Positions 29,303-38,861 of a DNA stretch of 43,462 nucleotides are shown in pieces (positions within the stretch are counted from its first letter, which is position 1; every line of letters starts with the position of its first letter). The stretch is from Bradyrhizobium sp. GTDB taxonomy: Bacteria; Pseudomonadota; Alphaproteobacteria; Rhizobiales; Xanthobacteraceae. The translations under genes and the position numbers were made by a program. The notes under the pieces were generated by a model. That model ran no database searches and was not told the DNA's origin. It saw only the letters and a program-made list of their open reading frames with translations. Location of the stretch: assembly GCF_016462955.1 (NCBI RefSeq), contig NZ_JAEMSD010000009.1:1-43462 (forward strand). Reading direction: 5' to 3'.

Positions 29303-31426
29303 TCAAGCCTCGACGACCAGATTTCCAATCGACTTGGCTTGGCAAGCCAGGATCATGCCCTGCGCCTTGTCCTCGTCCGTCAACGCCTCCTGGACCTCCA
29401 TCGTGACGGTCCCTTCCAGGAGATGAGTTTTACAGACCCCGCAGGTGCCTGCACGGCAGGAAAAATCGATCGGAACGCCGACCGACTCGGCGACTTCGAG
29501 GACGCTCTTGTCAGGAGGCAACGGAGCAACTTTGTCCGACTTGGCGAAGCGAATTGACGCCGTAGCTGGCCCGAGCGCCGGCGCCGCAGTTTCGGACTTG
29601 CGCTTTTCGACGATCGTCATTCCCGGGGGAGGGACAGCTCCGAGCGCGGGACCGAATGCCTCGGTCTTGATTTGTTCGGGCGGAACACCAATCTCGCCGA
29701 GCACCTTCCTGAGCGTATCCATCATTTTCGGAGGGCCGCACAAGTGGACGCGTTGCTTTGCCAAATCGGGTACGGACCGCGTCAAGAAATCACTGGTGAT
29801 CTGACCCTCGGCACCCATCCATGAAGTACCTGCCGCCCGCACCATCGTTGCAGCTACGTGCAAGTTGTCCATCTTGCGCTGCAGGTACTCCAGTTCATCC
29901 CGGAAGATGAAGTGCTCCGTGGTTTGAGCGCCGTAAACCAGATAGATCTGACCCGGCCATGCAATATCGGACAGATATCTCACCGCAGCCATTAACGGTG
30001 TGATTCCTACGCCGCCACCGATGAGCACCACGCTGTCGGATTCCTTCCCTGTGAAGGTGAAAGCACCCGAAGGAGCCAGTACCTCAAGGAGGTCTCCCAC
30101 CTTGATCTGGCCATGCATGTACTCGGAGAAAACTCCTCCATCCTCTCTCTTGATCGTGGTCTCTACATAGGCCGTCTGGGCGGCAGATGATGCGATCGTA
30201 TACGACCGTCGGACGGTCTTTCCATCGATCTCGGCGGAGTAGGTCAAAAACTGACCGGGCAGGAATGTGAATGGAATAGCGCCTCCAGCGGGATCCTGGA
30301 GGCGGAACGTCTTCACACTTGGCGTTTCCTTGTAGATCGCACAGACTCTGAGTCTGCCCTTCCAGAGGCCGCCCGGCTTCGCCGTAGTGCTGCGGCTGCC
30401 AGGCTCGGGTGGGTTGGGCCCGCTTTCAGCGTAACTTGGCTGGCCACTCATGCTCGCTCGTGGCGAGGCTATCGTCGCCTTGGTGTCCGTCGCCGCGCTC
30501 GCAGGAGACACCGGAGCGGCAGCAGGCGATGCCAGCCCGGGCGCCGGTGCGCGAGTCAGGCGATCGACGAGCGCGTTGGCCCGGCGCATGCGCTCCACAT
30601 AGACGATAAGCATTCCGGCAGAGAAGATGCCGAGGAGTGCCATTGTAATGAGGTGAAACCAGGAGATGCCGAACAGGCCATTCGCATTCCCATGACGCTG
30701 TTCAGGCGTCGCGAGGTTCATCTGAGATTTGAACCAACTCTGCGCGATCTGCTGCGGGGGCTTTCCCTCATTCAGCGCCCGAAGCGCGGTAACGCCGCTG
30801 TGGACCTGATTGAGAGAATCGCGGATTTGCTTCGCCGCCTGATCTGCCGCGGCAATGTCACCCCCAGCAATCGCATGCCGTAAATTCTTTTCAGCGGCCG
30901 AGATGCCGTCGATGTCTGAATTGATCCGGCCGCGAGCCTGAGATTCCAGGTTGAGGCGCTGCTCCGCCGAAAGCGGCGGCATTTCCATCAAGGATGGATA
31001 GAACTCCTTGCGCGGGCGGCCCATCATTTCGCCCATCATGTTCATCATGCCGGAGTTCGGAGCGCTTGATGAAGGTGCCGGTGAGCCTCCACCTGGTTTA
31101 CTTGGTGGAGTGGCGGGGCTATTCGACTGAGGTGCGGCATCAGCTCCAGAATTCGATCCACCGGGATGATGCGCCGAATGTTCATCCGCCGATTGAGCGA
31201 ATTGCCGCCTTCCGTTTGACCATTCAAGCCCGCGCCGATCGTCGGCGGCATAAATTGCGAACCCTGGCCTGATAGCCCTGGCGCTCTCCCGCTGAGATAT
31301 GGCACTGTCCGGCGAAACACTGGCGAGCACTGTGCTCGCAGCAAACCAGCTCCAAAGGGCCAAGGCACCGAGGACACGTCGACATCCGAAAGACAATACG
31401 ACTCTCGACATGGCCCCAGCTTTCAA
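29303..31426 (-). CDS. Fused protein: exported LTxxQ-like N-terminus, TM helix, FAD/NAD(P) FNR-type reductase, C-terminal plant-type 2Fe-2S ferredoxin
   Basis: MPPLSAEQRLNLESQARGRI…; WFHLITMALLGIFSAGMLIVYV; RRSYTIASSA, IGGGVGITPLMAAVRYL, HLCGPPKMMD; CRAGTCGVCKTHLLEG…ILACQA. Confidence 0.92.
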   Translation of the reverse strand: MKAGAMSRVVLSFGCRRVLGALALWSWFAASTVLASVSPDSAISQRESARAIRPGFAIYAADDRRGLEWSNGRRQFAQSADEHSAHHPGGSNSGADAAPQSNSPATPPSKPGGGSPAPSSSAPNSGMMNMMGEMMGRPRKEFYPSLMEMPPLSAEQRLNLESQARGRINSDIDGISAAEKNLRHAIAGGDIAAADQAAKQIRDSLNQVHSGVTALRALNEGKPPQQIAQSWFKSQMNLATPEQRHGNANGLFGISWFHLITMALLGIFSAGMLIVYVERMRRANALVDRLTRAPAPGLASPAAAPVSPASAATDTKATIASPRASMSGQPSYAESGPNPPEPGSRSTTAKPGGLWKGRLRVCAIYKETPSVKTFRLQDPAGGAIPFTFLPGQFLTYSAEIDGKTVRRSYTIASSAAQTAYVETTIKREDGGVFSEYMHGQIKVGDLLEVLAPSGAFTFTGKESDSVVLIGGGVGITPLMAAVRYLSDIAWPGQIYLVYGAQTTEHFIFRDELEYLQRKMDNLHVAATMVRAAGTSWMGAEGQITSDFLTRSVPDLAKQRVHLCGPPKMMDTLRKVLGEIGVPPEQIKTEAFGPALGAVPPPGMTIVEKRKSETAAPALGPATASIRFAKSDKVAPLPPDKSVLEVAESVGVPIDFSCRAGTCGVCKTHLLEGTVTMEVQEALTDEDKAQGMILACQAKSIGNLVVEA

Positions 31427-31433
31427 GGCGTCG

Positions 31434-32174
31434 TCAGAACGTTGCGATCAAGGGCAGCAGGATGGCGTCTGCCGTCTTCTTCTGCTCGTCGCTCAGGTTC
31501 GTATATAGACGATTGAAGGCGGTGCGAGCTGCCTTGATCGCTTCCAGGCGTTCCGCCAGGTGGCGCTCGTAATGCTCAATCCGCTCGGAACCCGAAATTT
31601 TCTCATCCACGACGAGGAGTTTGCGTGCATCCAGCAAATGCTGGCGACTGGAGCGTAGCGCGTCAGCCAAAAGGTTCCAATCAGCCGATTGCTTGTCAGT
31701 GATCTGCAACTCGGCCTTCAGGAAGGCGATCCGCCCTTCCAGCCGCTCAGTCACGTCCGCCGGCCCGCTTGCGGTAACTCCGGCCTCGGGCGCCATACCG
31801 GCTTTGGGTGCGGGCATCTGACCGTGCATCATCCGCATCATCCGCATCATGTCATCCATGCCACCGCCCATGTTCTGGGATTGGCCGCCGGATTGTCCCA
31901 TTCCTCCCATCGAACCCATTCCGCCCATAGGCCTTTCCATAGGCCTCTGCATGGGCATCTTCATCTTGTCGTCCATGCCGCCCATGTTCTGGGATTGGCT
32001 GCTGGATTGGCCGCCCATGCCGCCCGAGCTGTTGGATGAGTCGGACTTCATTTTCATTTCGTCCATCATCGCAAGCTGCAAGGGATTTGCAGCCGTTGCT
32101 CTCGCCGATGACGGCGCGGCTGGCGCCAGACCCAAGACGACGAGCGCGGCTGCGGTTCCGATGAACTTCTTCAT
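31434..32174 (-). CDS. Met-rich periplasmic LTxxQ/Spy-like protein
   Basis: MKKFIGTAAALVVLGLAPAAPSSARA signal; duplicated SQSQNMGGMDD…/GQSQNMGGGMDDMMRMMRMM segments; C-terminal NLSDEQKKTADAILLPLIATF. Confidence 0.8.
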   Translation of the reverse strand: MKKFIGTAAALVVLGLAPAAPSSARATAANPLQLAMMDEMKMKSDSSNSSGGMGGQSSSQSQNMGGMDDKMKMPMQRPMERPMGGMGSMGGMGQSGGQSQNMGGGMDDMMRMMRMMHGQMPAPKAGMAPEAGVTASGPADVTERLEGRIAFLKAELQITDKQSADWNLLADALRSSRQHLLDARKLLVVDEKISGSERIEHYERHLAERLEAIKAARTAFNRLYTNLSDEQKKTADAILLPLIATF

Positions 32175-32244
32175 ATTCTCCATGGACAGCTCCATCCCTG
32201 CTGATGATCCCATCATTCGACTACCATTTCGAAGTCAGGGCAGC

Positions 32245-32258
32245 TTGACGCAGATCAA
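32245..32258 (-). promoter_or_regulatory. FNR/FixK-type box (TTGATCTGCGTCAA on minus strand)
   Basis: TTGAY-N4-RTCAA dyad; centre about 78 bp upstream of the 32174 ATG. Confidence 0.65.
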
Positions 32259-32287
32259 TTAAGAAAGACGGACAACCTATTAAAATA

Positions 32288-32638
32288 TTACACAAAGTTG
32301 ATTGCGAGCGCATAGGGCGGCCTCGCGGAAAATCCGGGTGAATGCCTGGCTAGAACAATAAGAAACTGAAGGCCGAGCAAAATAGCCCGGCCGATATTGG
32401 CGCGATAGGAACGAAACGCATCGGTAAATTCTCTCCGCCGCATCTCACGGAACGACCACACGGTGGAGGCGGCGACACCGCAAACGATCACAAGCACCCG
32501 GAGCAGCTCGATTGCAGAAGCCGTCCAATGAAGTCCATGTAGAATGGTCGCCCGGGTCTGCCCGGTAAAGATGAGCTCCGAGGTAATCAACGTTGCCTCC
32601 CGGTGCGTTCGAACTAAGAACCCGATCTCATGGCACAC
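32288..32638 (-). pseudogene. DUF1622-like membrane protein, C-terminally altered
   Basis: IELLRVLVIVCGVAASTVWSFREMRRREFTDAFRSYRANIGRAILLGLQFLIV then apparent frame change. Confidence 0.5.
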
Positions 32639-32639
32639 G

Positions 32640-33770
32640 CCGCCGTTCTGCCCTTATGGAAATTTTCCTTCGGAAGCCAAAGCCTATCAACATCCTTCGA
32701 CCAAGTTCGGTAATACCCAATGATAGTCATCATCCACAAACCCGTGGCTCCGACACAACGAGCTGGACCGGCACTCCATCCAAACCAAAACCCAGCACGA
32801 AATGGGCGATGAAGGACAAGAACAGGCCGACGCAAAAGACAGGCGGGGATTGTTGACTGCACCGGATGAGAGGTTGAATATTGGCCATTTCAGTCCCCGC
32901 CAGTCGATCGGAATGAGCGATACGACGAGATATACCAGGCTCACCAAATGGATCACGTGGTAGGGAGCGAGATTAGATTTACTCTTTGGGAATAAACGGC
33001 TCGGCAATGACATCGGGAGCGAACTGCCGCAATTCGGGATTCGGTCTGCCAGAGTAAAGAGCAAAGAGAAGGAAGCCGATGCACAGGACGTAGAGAATGC
33101 GCGAGTGCAGGAGTCCTTGATTTGCAGCACCTCCGAGCGCGAACTAGGCTTCAAGAATGAAGAGTAGCTGACACGTAAACGGATTGAAATACCATACCCC
33201 GGCCGGATAGGACGCAGGTTCCAGCCATAATGGCGAGCAGCAAAATACGGACCAATGGCCGATCATCACCGCGTTGCGCCATCGCAACATGAACCAGAGG
33301 ACGGGAAGGCGGCCGTCAACACGATGTTGAGAGGCAAGGCGTCGAGATTGAGTGGTTTAAACCTGAGCACCAGGCCCTTAGACAATGTCTCAACAGGAAA
33401 AAATCATCAGAGGGGCGACGTTGAATGGATCCATGAAATGCAGATCGTCGAATGTGTGCGCAAGGTAACGCACCGCAGTGAGGTAGACGACGAACAGCAG
33501 CAGATGGGCGACATAGACCTGCCACACATGGCGCAATAGCCTGGTCGCTCCGACGACAAAGCCGTGTTGCTTAATTAGCGTTCCGAAAACAAGCGTCGTG
33601 GTGTAGCCGGAGATCATAAGGAACAGATCGGCTCCATCGCTAAAGCCGTAATTCCGCGTCATGAACCAAGCGAGCGCGGTGTTTGGTATGTGCCCAGAAA
33701 GATCAGCCAGTTTGCCAGTCCGCGAAACGGATCCAGGCGGATATCGCGCTGCGGCTTCGGCAACACGGAC
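32640..33770 (-). pseudogene. OpgC-domain membrane acyltransferase remnant
   Basis: RDIRLDPFRGLANWLIFLG / MTRNYGFSDGADLFLMISGYTTTLVFGTLIKQHGFVVGATRLLRHVWQVYVAHLLLFVVYL and further membrane segments across frames. Confidence 0.7.
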
Positions 33771-34149
33771 CTAACGGTTATTGTTTTCCCCACTCGTTCC
33801 CGTACAAAGACTGCAACCTGCACGGCCCGGCCAGGCTCTCGGTCAACCTGTTCGCCAGCCGATATCGCTCGTCCCGTTCTTACAAGCTTGTTTGCGCCAC
33901 CAATGGAGACAATCAGATTTGTACATTACCTCTCATGGCCATGTCGGCAATAATCGGTGGTGTGTGGATGGCGAGAACGGGCGCGCCCTGATGGCGCCGT
34001 AGCGAGCGCAACTTGGGATCTCGGCCTTGAGCGGAGAATGCGGGGCCTCCGACTCCGAAGGCCGATTGAACCGCCCCGGGATTGCCGGAGGCACTACTCT
34101 TGAGAAGATGGAGCCATGACAAGCAAGACAACGAACAAGTTCTCACCTT

Positions 34150-34840
34150 AAGTGCGGACCCGTGCAATTCGGATGGTTCTGGACCGCGAGAGCGAGCATG
34201 CCTCGTGCCGGGCGGCGGTCGTTTCGATCTCAGCCAAGATCGCTGTACGCCGCAGACATTGCATGAATCGGTCAAGAAGGCCGAGATCGACAGCGGCCGG
34301 CGATCCGGCGTGCCATCCGACGTCTCGGACCGGCTCAAGGCCCTTGAGCGGGAGAAGGGCGAGCTTCGCCAGGCCAATGAGACCCTGTGCAAGATGTCGG
34401 CATATTTTGCGATGGCGGAGTTGACCGCCGGTACAAGCCATGATCGCGTTCATCGACGATCACCGCGAGGTTTATGGAGTCGAGCCGATCTGCAAGGGTT
34501 GCCGATCGCCCCCTCGACCTACCACGCCCAGCCGCCAAGCGGCGCGATTCAGCCAGGCTGTCGGCGCGCGCCAGGCCGGATGCCAAGCTGAAGATCGAGG
34601 TTCGGAGAGTCTTCGGTGAGGGCTTCCGGGTCTATGGCGTGCGCAAGATCTGGCGACAGCTCAAGCGTGAAGGCTTCGATGTTGCTCGTTGCACAGTGTC
34701 GCGACTGATGCGGCACATGGGCTTGCGAGGGATAATCCGCGGCGAAACCGTCAAAACCACGATCAGCAACAAGGCCGCGCCATGCCCGCTGGATCACGTC
34801 AACCGCCAGTTCAAGGCGCCAAGGCCGAACGTTCCTTTGG
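34150..34840 (+). pseudogene. IS3-family transposase OrfA plus N-terminal OrfB remnant
   Basis: [14 protein letters not shown]…[87 protein letters not shown]. Confidence 0.85.
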
Positions 34841-34845
34841 CTCTC

Positions 34846-35079
34846 GGTAGTCGCAACACCAATTCGTTTTTACTCATGACAGCAATTCGTCAAGCGCTTC
34901 TGCCGGCGTTTTCCAGCCCAGGGTCATTCTGGGTCGCTCATTGAGAGCCGCTGCTACAGCGGATATCTCGTCGACGCTGTGGATGCTCAGGTCTGTGCCT
35001 TTCGGAAAGTACTGCCGCAGCTAACCCGTTGGTGTTCTCGTTGGTGCCGCGCTGCCCAGGGCTTTTCGCATCGCTGAAG
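34846..35079 (-). pseudogene. IS30-family transposase C-terminal remnant
   Basis: Reverse translation across frames: FSDAKSPGQRGTNENTNG…RQYFPKGTDLS…ALNERPRMTLGWKTPAEALDELL-like. Confidence 0.7.
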
Positions 35080-35080
35080 G

Positions 35081-35121
35081 CCCTGCACCTTTAGAGGGCC
35101 GCCCTGCACCTTTAGCGGGGC
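35081..35121. repeat. Two tandem hairpin-forming repeats sharing CCCTGCACCTTTAG
   Basis: CCCTGCACCTTTAG at 35081-35094 and 35102-35115, each flanked by GGCCCT/AGGGCC- or GCCC/GGGC-type inverted arms; starts at the IS30 homology breakpoint. Confidence 0.6.
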
Positions 35122-35417
35122 AATTCCTCGCGTTCAGCCGATGAAAGACAGCGCCCGGAGAGAGGCTTGGCCGAAGATCTGAACATCGCTGGTGGCACGC
35201 CGCCTGCCTTTCGGAATAATCTGCTTCAGACCGGTTGCGAAAAATCCGGCCTCAAACGCAGCATCTTCGCTGCTCTGGCCTGTGGCAATCGCCTTCCAAC
35301 ATCGATGCTATTCATCGCGTCCGGCCGCAGACGGCCGGCCTGGCAATGGCAATGGCGCTCGTTCTGACCGCGCCGAACGTCTATCTTTCATCGCAACTTC
35401 CACTTCAGGGTGTTGCG

Positions 35418-35745
35418 ACGACCGTTTGAATCCGCCCAATACGTCTCGATCAAATATACCGAGCGCCTGGCGGAAGCAGCGTCGAGCCTACTGTCTGCAG
35501 CGTCGGAACCTATGACAATGCTCTCGCCGAAAACCATCAACGGCCTCTACAAGGCCGAAGTGATCCACCGTCGAGGTCCATGGCAAAACTTCGAGGCCGT
35601 CGAGTTCGCCACCCTCGAACGGTCTATTGGTTCACAACCGCAGGTCGCTGGAGCCCATTGACAACATACCGCCGGCCGAAGCCCCGCAACGCTACTACGC
35701 CATGCTGAACAACAGGCCATGGCAGTATAACCTAAACGGCCTCGG
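35418..35745 (+). pseudogene. IS3-family transposase OrfB C-terminal remnant
   Basis: QYVSIKYTERLAEA…TINGLYKAEVIHRRGPWQNFEAVEFATLE / HNRRSLEPIDNIPPAEAPQRYYAML in successive frames. Confidence 0.85.
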
Positions 35746-35819
35746 GCAATCCCGGGGCGGTTCAGATCGCCGACAGCCCGGAGAGGTCGATCGAGCTGGC
35801 TGGCAATCTTGAAGGACGA

Positions 35820-36167
35820 TTACTTAGAGCCAGAGTGCGGTGCGGTGCTCGAATTAGTCGACGGGCTAGCACCGGTGGTCGAGGGTGCATCCTGCTTCGA
35901 ATCCGATCCCCCTCGGTGCATCCGGCCGCCCATCCTGTCGTGGTCGCTTTCCATCCCCTTCCGGCCCATCCTGCTATGGCCCATGCCGTCCCGCATCATT
36001 CCGTGTCCCATGCCTGGCGCTGGCTGGGCAGGCGCAGTCTGCTGAGAGGGCGCATCCTTTGGGGTATCCGGGGTCTGCTGCTGGGCCGAAGCCACTGCCG
36101 ACGAGTTAAGGGCAATAGCCAAGCCGAGAGCCGCCGCGAGGCTCCTTTGACCGATTGTCTTCATCAT
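35820..36167 (-). CDS. Small secreted Met/His-rich protein (putative metal binding)
   Basis: MMKTIGQRSLAAALGLAIALNSSAVASAQ signal; GMGHGMMRDGMGHSRMGRKGMESDHDRMGGRMHRGG. Confidence 0.75.
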   Translation of the reverse strand: MMKTIGQRSLAAALGLAIALNSSAVASAQQQTPDTPKDAPSQQTAPAQPAPGMGHGMMRDGMGHSRMGRKGMESDHDRMGGRMHRGGSDSKQDAPSTTGASPSTNSSTAPHSGSK

Positions 36168-36242
36168 TCCTCTCCCACAACGTTCTGCTGCCGGTCTCGA
36201 TAACCGGCAGTCACCACCGTATGGCGCTCCGCGGACCGCGGT

Positions 36243-36256
36243 TTGACCAAGGTCAA
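36243..36256 (-). promoter_or_regulatory. FNR/FixK-like box (TTGACCTTGGTCAA on minus strand)
   Basis: Perfect TTGAC-N4-GTCAA dyad; 76 bp upstream of the 36167 ATG. Confidence 0.55.
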
Positions 36257-36578
36257 CTTGGCGAACGCATGTTGTGGGAGATTTTTCGGATCCCACTGTA
36301 ATAAAACGATCTTCCAATGACGTTATTATAATGCTGCCGCAGCAGGTGCTTTTGCTCGCGGTCGGCGGCCGCTGGTGCAGGGCTGCACGGGTGCACTCTT
36401 GTCGAACTCATTGAGCCGACGTTTTGGAACAATCGTCGAATGGATGTTGAAGCTTCGGAGGACATAGGCGCAGCCAGCGCTGGTCATCGCGAAGGCAAGC
36501 CATAAGATAGTGGCTTTGAATTTCGGGCCAGCATGCTGATTCTTTCAGCATTCCTCCAAACGTATTTGCCCCCAGTCC

Positions 36579-36592
36579 TTGATCTGGCTCAA
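36579..36592 (+). promoter_or_regulatory. FNR/FixK-like box TTGATCTGGCTCAA
   Basis: One mismatch to TTGAT-N4-ATCAA; 87 bp upstream of the 36679 ATG. Confidence 0.6.
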
Positions 36593-36678
36593 CCCACATT
36601 CGCGACGCATCGGGTTGATTGCTGGTCAATCAGACGCCCGTTTTGATTGTTCCCATTCGGTCAATAGGAGGGAGAAAC

Positions 36679-36924
36679 ATGAATATCCTCAAACTGTTAT
36701 TTGCCGCGAGCGTCTTGTCCTTTGTTGCGCTTCCCGCGATGGCGCAGTCGAGCCCCGAAGAAGGGAAGGGCGGCAGCCACCACTACTTTGGTGGAGCCAA
36801 GTCCGAGGTCCCGCATCACATAGGTCCCAAGAAGCAGAGGACTGGCTCGAAGAAATCCGGTCCGAAGGGAAGCCATCATTACAGCGGCGGCCCGCGTGAG
36901 CCCCACCACATCGGACCAAAGTAA
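36679..36924 (+). CDS. Small secreted His-rich two-repeat protein
   Basis: MNILKLLFAASVLSFVALPAMAQ signal; GSHHYFGGAKSEVPHHIGPKK and GSHHYSGGPREPHHIGPK repeats. Confidence 0.75.
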   Translation: MNILKLLFAASVLSFVALPAMAQSSPEEGKGGSHHYFGGAKSEVPHHIGPKKQRTGSKKSGPKGSHHYSGGPREPHHIGPK

Positions 36925-37174
36925 CAGCAATTGGACTGAGATCATTCTGCATGATCGCGGCGCGATCGCTTCGTCTCAGCGTGGCAATTCCTTAATGTAC
37001 TTTGCGACGTCAGTTCAGCGTCGCCTCTTGGCCCGTCTCCGGTACGACGCTGCTCCACCGCAATTCGTTCGCGATGCGGACACCGCCTTCAGCTCTCCAC
37101 AGGTGAAAGGGGAAGAGCCGGCTTGTGAACTTGCGTTCGTTGGCATATCGGGCGTCTTGGATAGGTGACCTTGC

Positions 37175-37275
37175 CCTATAATCCGGTTTGAAGCGGCTGC
37201 TGGCCGACGCCATGCTGGACAACGCGGCGCTTTAAGGCTCTGTTGGGAAGAGATGGTGACGCCCGCGGCCAAGCG
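37175..37275 (+). pseudogene. IS3-family OrfA C-terminal fragment
   Basis: LKRLLADAMLDNAAL then frame/stop disruptions. Confidence 0.6.
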
Positions 37276-37459
37276 GATATGTACGGTCGCGGGAAAATCG
37301 ATCTGCGTCAAGCTAGGTTGATCGGCGCAGAATAGTCGGCGCTGCACCAGACTTGCGTCAGAGCCAATTTTGCACACGATGACGTAATTGCGGTCGGCGC
37401 CCGCGGCACGAAAGGTCCGCTATTTTCAAGCCTTCCGCAATCTTACGAATCGGAGGGGC

Positions 37460-37685
37460 TATGAAGCAATATGTTGGGCTGGGTGTCTCGCAGAAAGAAA
37501 CGTGAGTATGTGTGGTCGACGAGGTCGGTCAGGTCTTGTTCGAGGGAAAGGCCAAGTCCGCCCCCACGGCGCTCACGGCACTGCTTCGCAAGCGAGCTCC
37601 ACACGCCGAGCGCATTGGTTTCGAGACGGGGCGATGGCGAGTTGGCTGTGGCACGAGCTAATGACAAAAGACCCTCGTCTCTCAC
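37460..37685 (+). pseudogene. IS110-family transposase N-terminal fragment
   Basis: MKQYVGLGVSQKET / [42 protein letters not shown] / [10 protein letters not shown] across frames. Confidence 0.8.
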
Positions 37686-37688
37686 GTT

Positions 37689-37896
37689 GACTTGCGGTTT
37701 CAGTTGCAATCCGTCCGAGCTGATCTGGGGAGAGGCCTTGCGAACTTCAAATTGGGTTCTCGCCTTCGCTATGTTGCTCCATACATCGGGGTGAGTTGGG
37801 ATCGCAAGGTAGGATAAACGGGCCGCGATCGCATTAAGAAATCAGAAGCAGCCGTCCAGCGTAAATTTCGCGGCCGGAGTCTGGCTGTTCTGGTGA
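37689..37896 (+). pseudogene. Second copB, C-terminal remnant
   Basis: DLRFQLQ…GLANFKLGSRLRYVAPYIGVSWDRKVG* then (other frame) RAAIALRNQKQPSSVNFAAGVWLFW*, aligning with CopB at 25540-25759. Confidence 0.8.
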
Positions 37897-38117
37897 TCGG
37901 AGCACGAACCGGCAGGAAGATACGGTTTGCGATTTCGCTTATGTTGCCGCTCCTTGCCGCATCCACCAACGCTGTCGCCGGCTCCACGATCTCCGATAGG
38001 AGGTGTTGGCCGAGCGGAGTGGGCTCGGCGCCTAAACCCGGCCAATCCCGCCGGCTTTCGCCCCTCAGCCCCCATATTGGGGAGATAGACGCAAGAAGCC
38101 GCGTCGCCGGTGAGTGA
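37893..38117 (+). CDS. Second ISDRRYWP-type small secreted protein, GTG start overlapping the copB remnant stop
   Basis: RKIRFAISLMLPLLAASTNAVAGSTISDRRCWPSGVGSAPKPGQSRRLSPLSPHIG; compare AGATISDRRYWPNEARGSP at 27129-27359. Confidence 0.5.
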   Translation: MIGARTGRKIRFAISLMLPLLAASTNAVAGSTISDRRCWPSGVGSAPKPGQSRRLSPLSPHIGEIDARSRVAGE

Positions 38118-38179
38118 ACCCAGGAAAGCAGGGGCCCCGGCCGCCGCACCTTGGATGATCTCAGGACCGCCTCGGACTC

Positions 38180-38690
38180 AGGTCGCATGAAACATGCGAC
38201 GGACCGCTCTCGCGAAGCGGGTCACCACGTAGGCGTCGAAAGTGTAGTTGATGATTTTCCGGACCAGATGGCGACGACGACCTCCTGAATCGGCAATCGG
38301 TAAAGGCCCGCGGCCGCCAACATGGGTAGCTTTGGAATGGGGAGCGGCAGCGCCATCAGGCCCAACAGTGCGAGCGGACCATATCGCGAGATCCTGCCAG
38401 AAGCCTGGGCCCAGGCGCGCGTACTCGCCAAATCCGGATATCGTTCCGCCAACAAACTCCAGCCTAGATGATGGAAGGCGAAATAGAATCCAATCGCCGC
38501 GAGCGAACTTCCTGTCGCGGCCCACGCCGCTACGCTGATCCAACGTCGCCTGTTGGTCAGCGTGCCAACGACGACGAGCCATTCGACGGGCACGTCAGCG
38601 TGATCGTAGCCAGGAACGACAGAGCGCCCAGAAGAGGCGCAAACTCCGGCCGGTCCCCTGGCGGACGATCGATGCCAGTGCTCGCCTGGT
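38180..38690 (-). pseudogene. VTT/YqaA (DedA-like) membrane protein, frameshifted
   Basis: LLGALSFLATITLT / PVEWLVVVGTLTNRRRWISVAAWAATGSSLAAIGFYFAFHHLGWSLLAERYPDL…RYGPLALLGLMALPLPIPKLPMLAAAGLYRLPIQEVVVAIW / KIINYTFDAYVVTRFARAVRR. Confidence 0.7.
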
Positions 38691-38861
38691 CATCGCGTGC
38701 ACAATCATTCGAAATCCTATGATCGCCTGGGTGGCGCGAGAGCCAGCGACCGCCGGTCCCGCAGAGGCATGGGCGGACCATCGCGTTCGGTTCCGGGGGC
38801 ACCATCCCTCAAGGAAGCTGTTGCGCCCAGCGCAAGGTGGAGGAAATCGAAGGTCTGATTT

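Noticed and set aside
36945-36961. Short inverted repeat GATCAT-tctgc-ATGATC downstream of the His-repeat protein gene
   Set aside because: Only a 6-bp stem with no U-tract; too weak to call a terminator.
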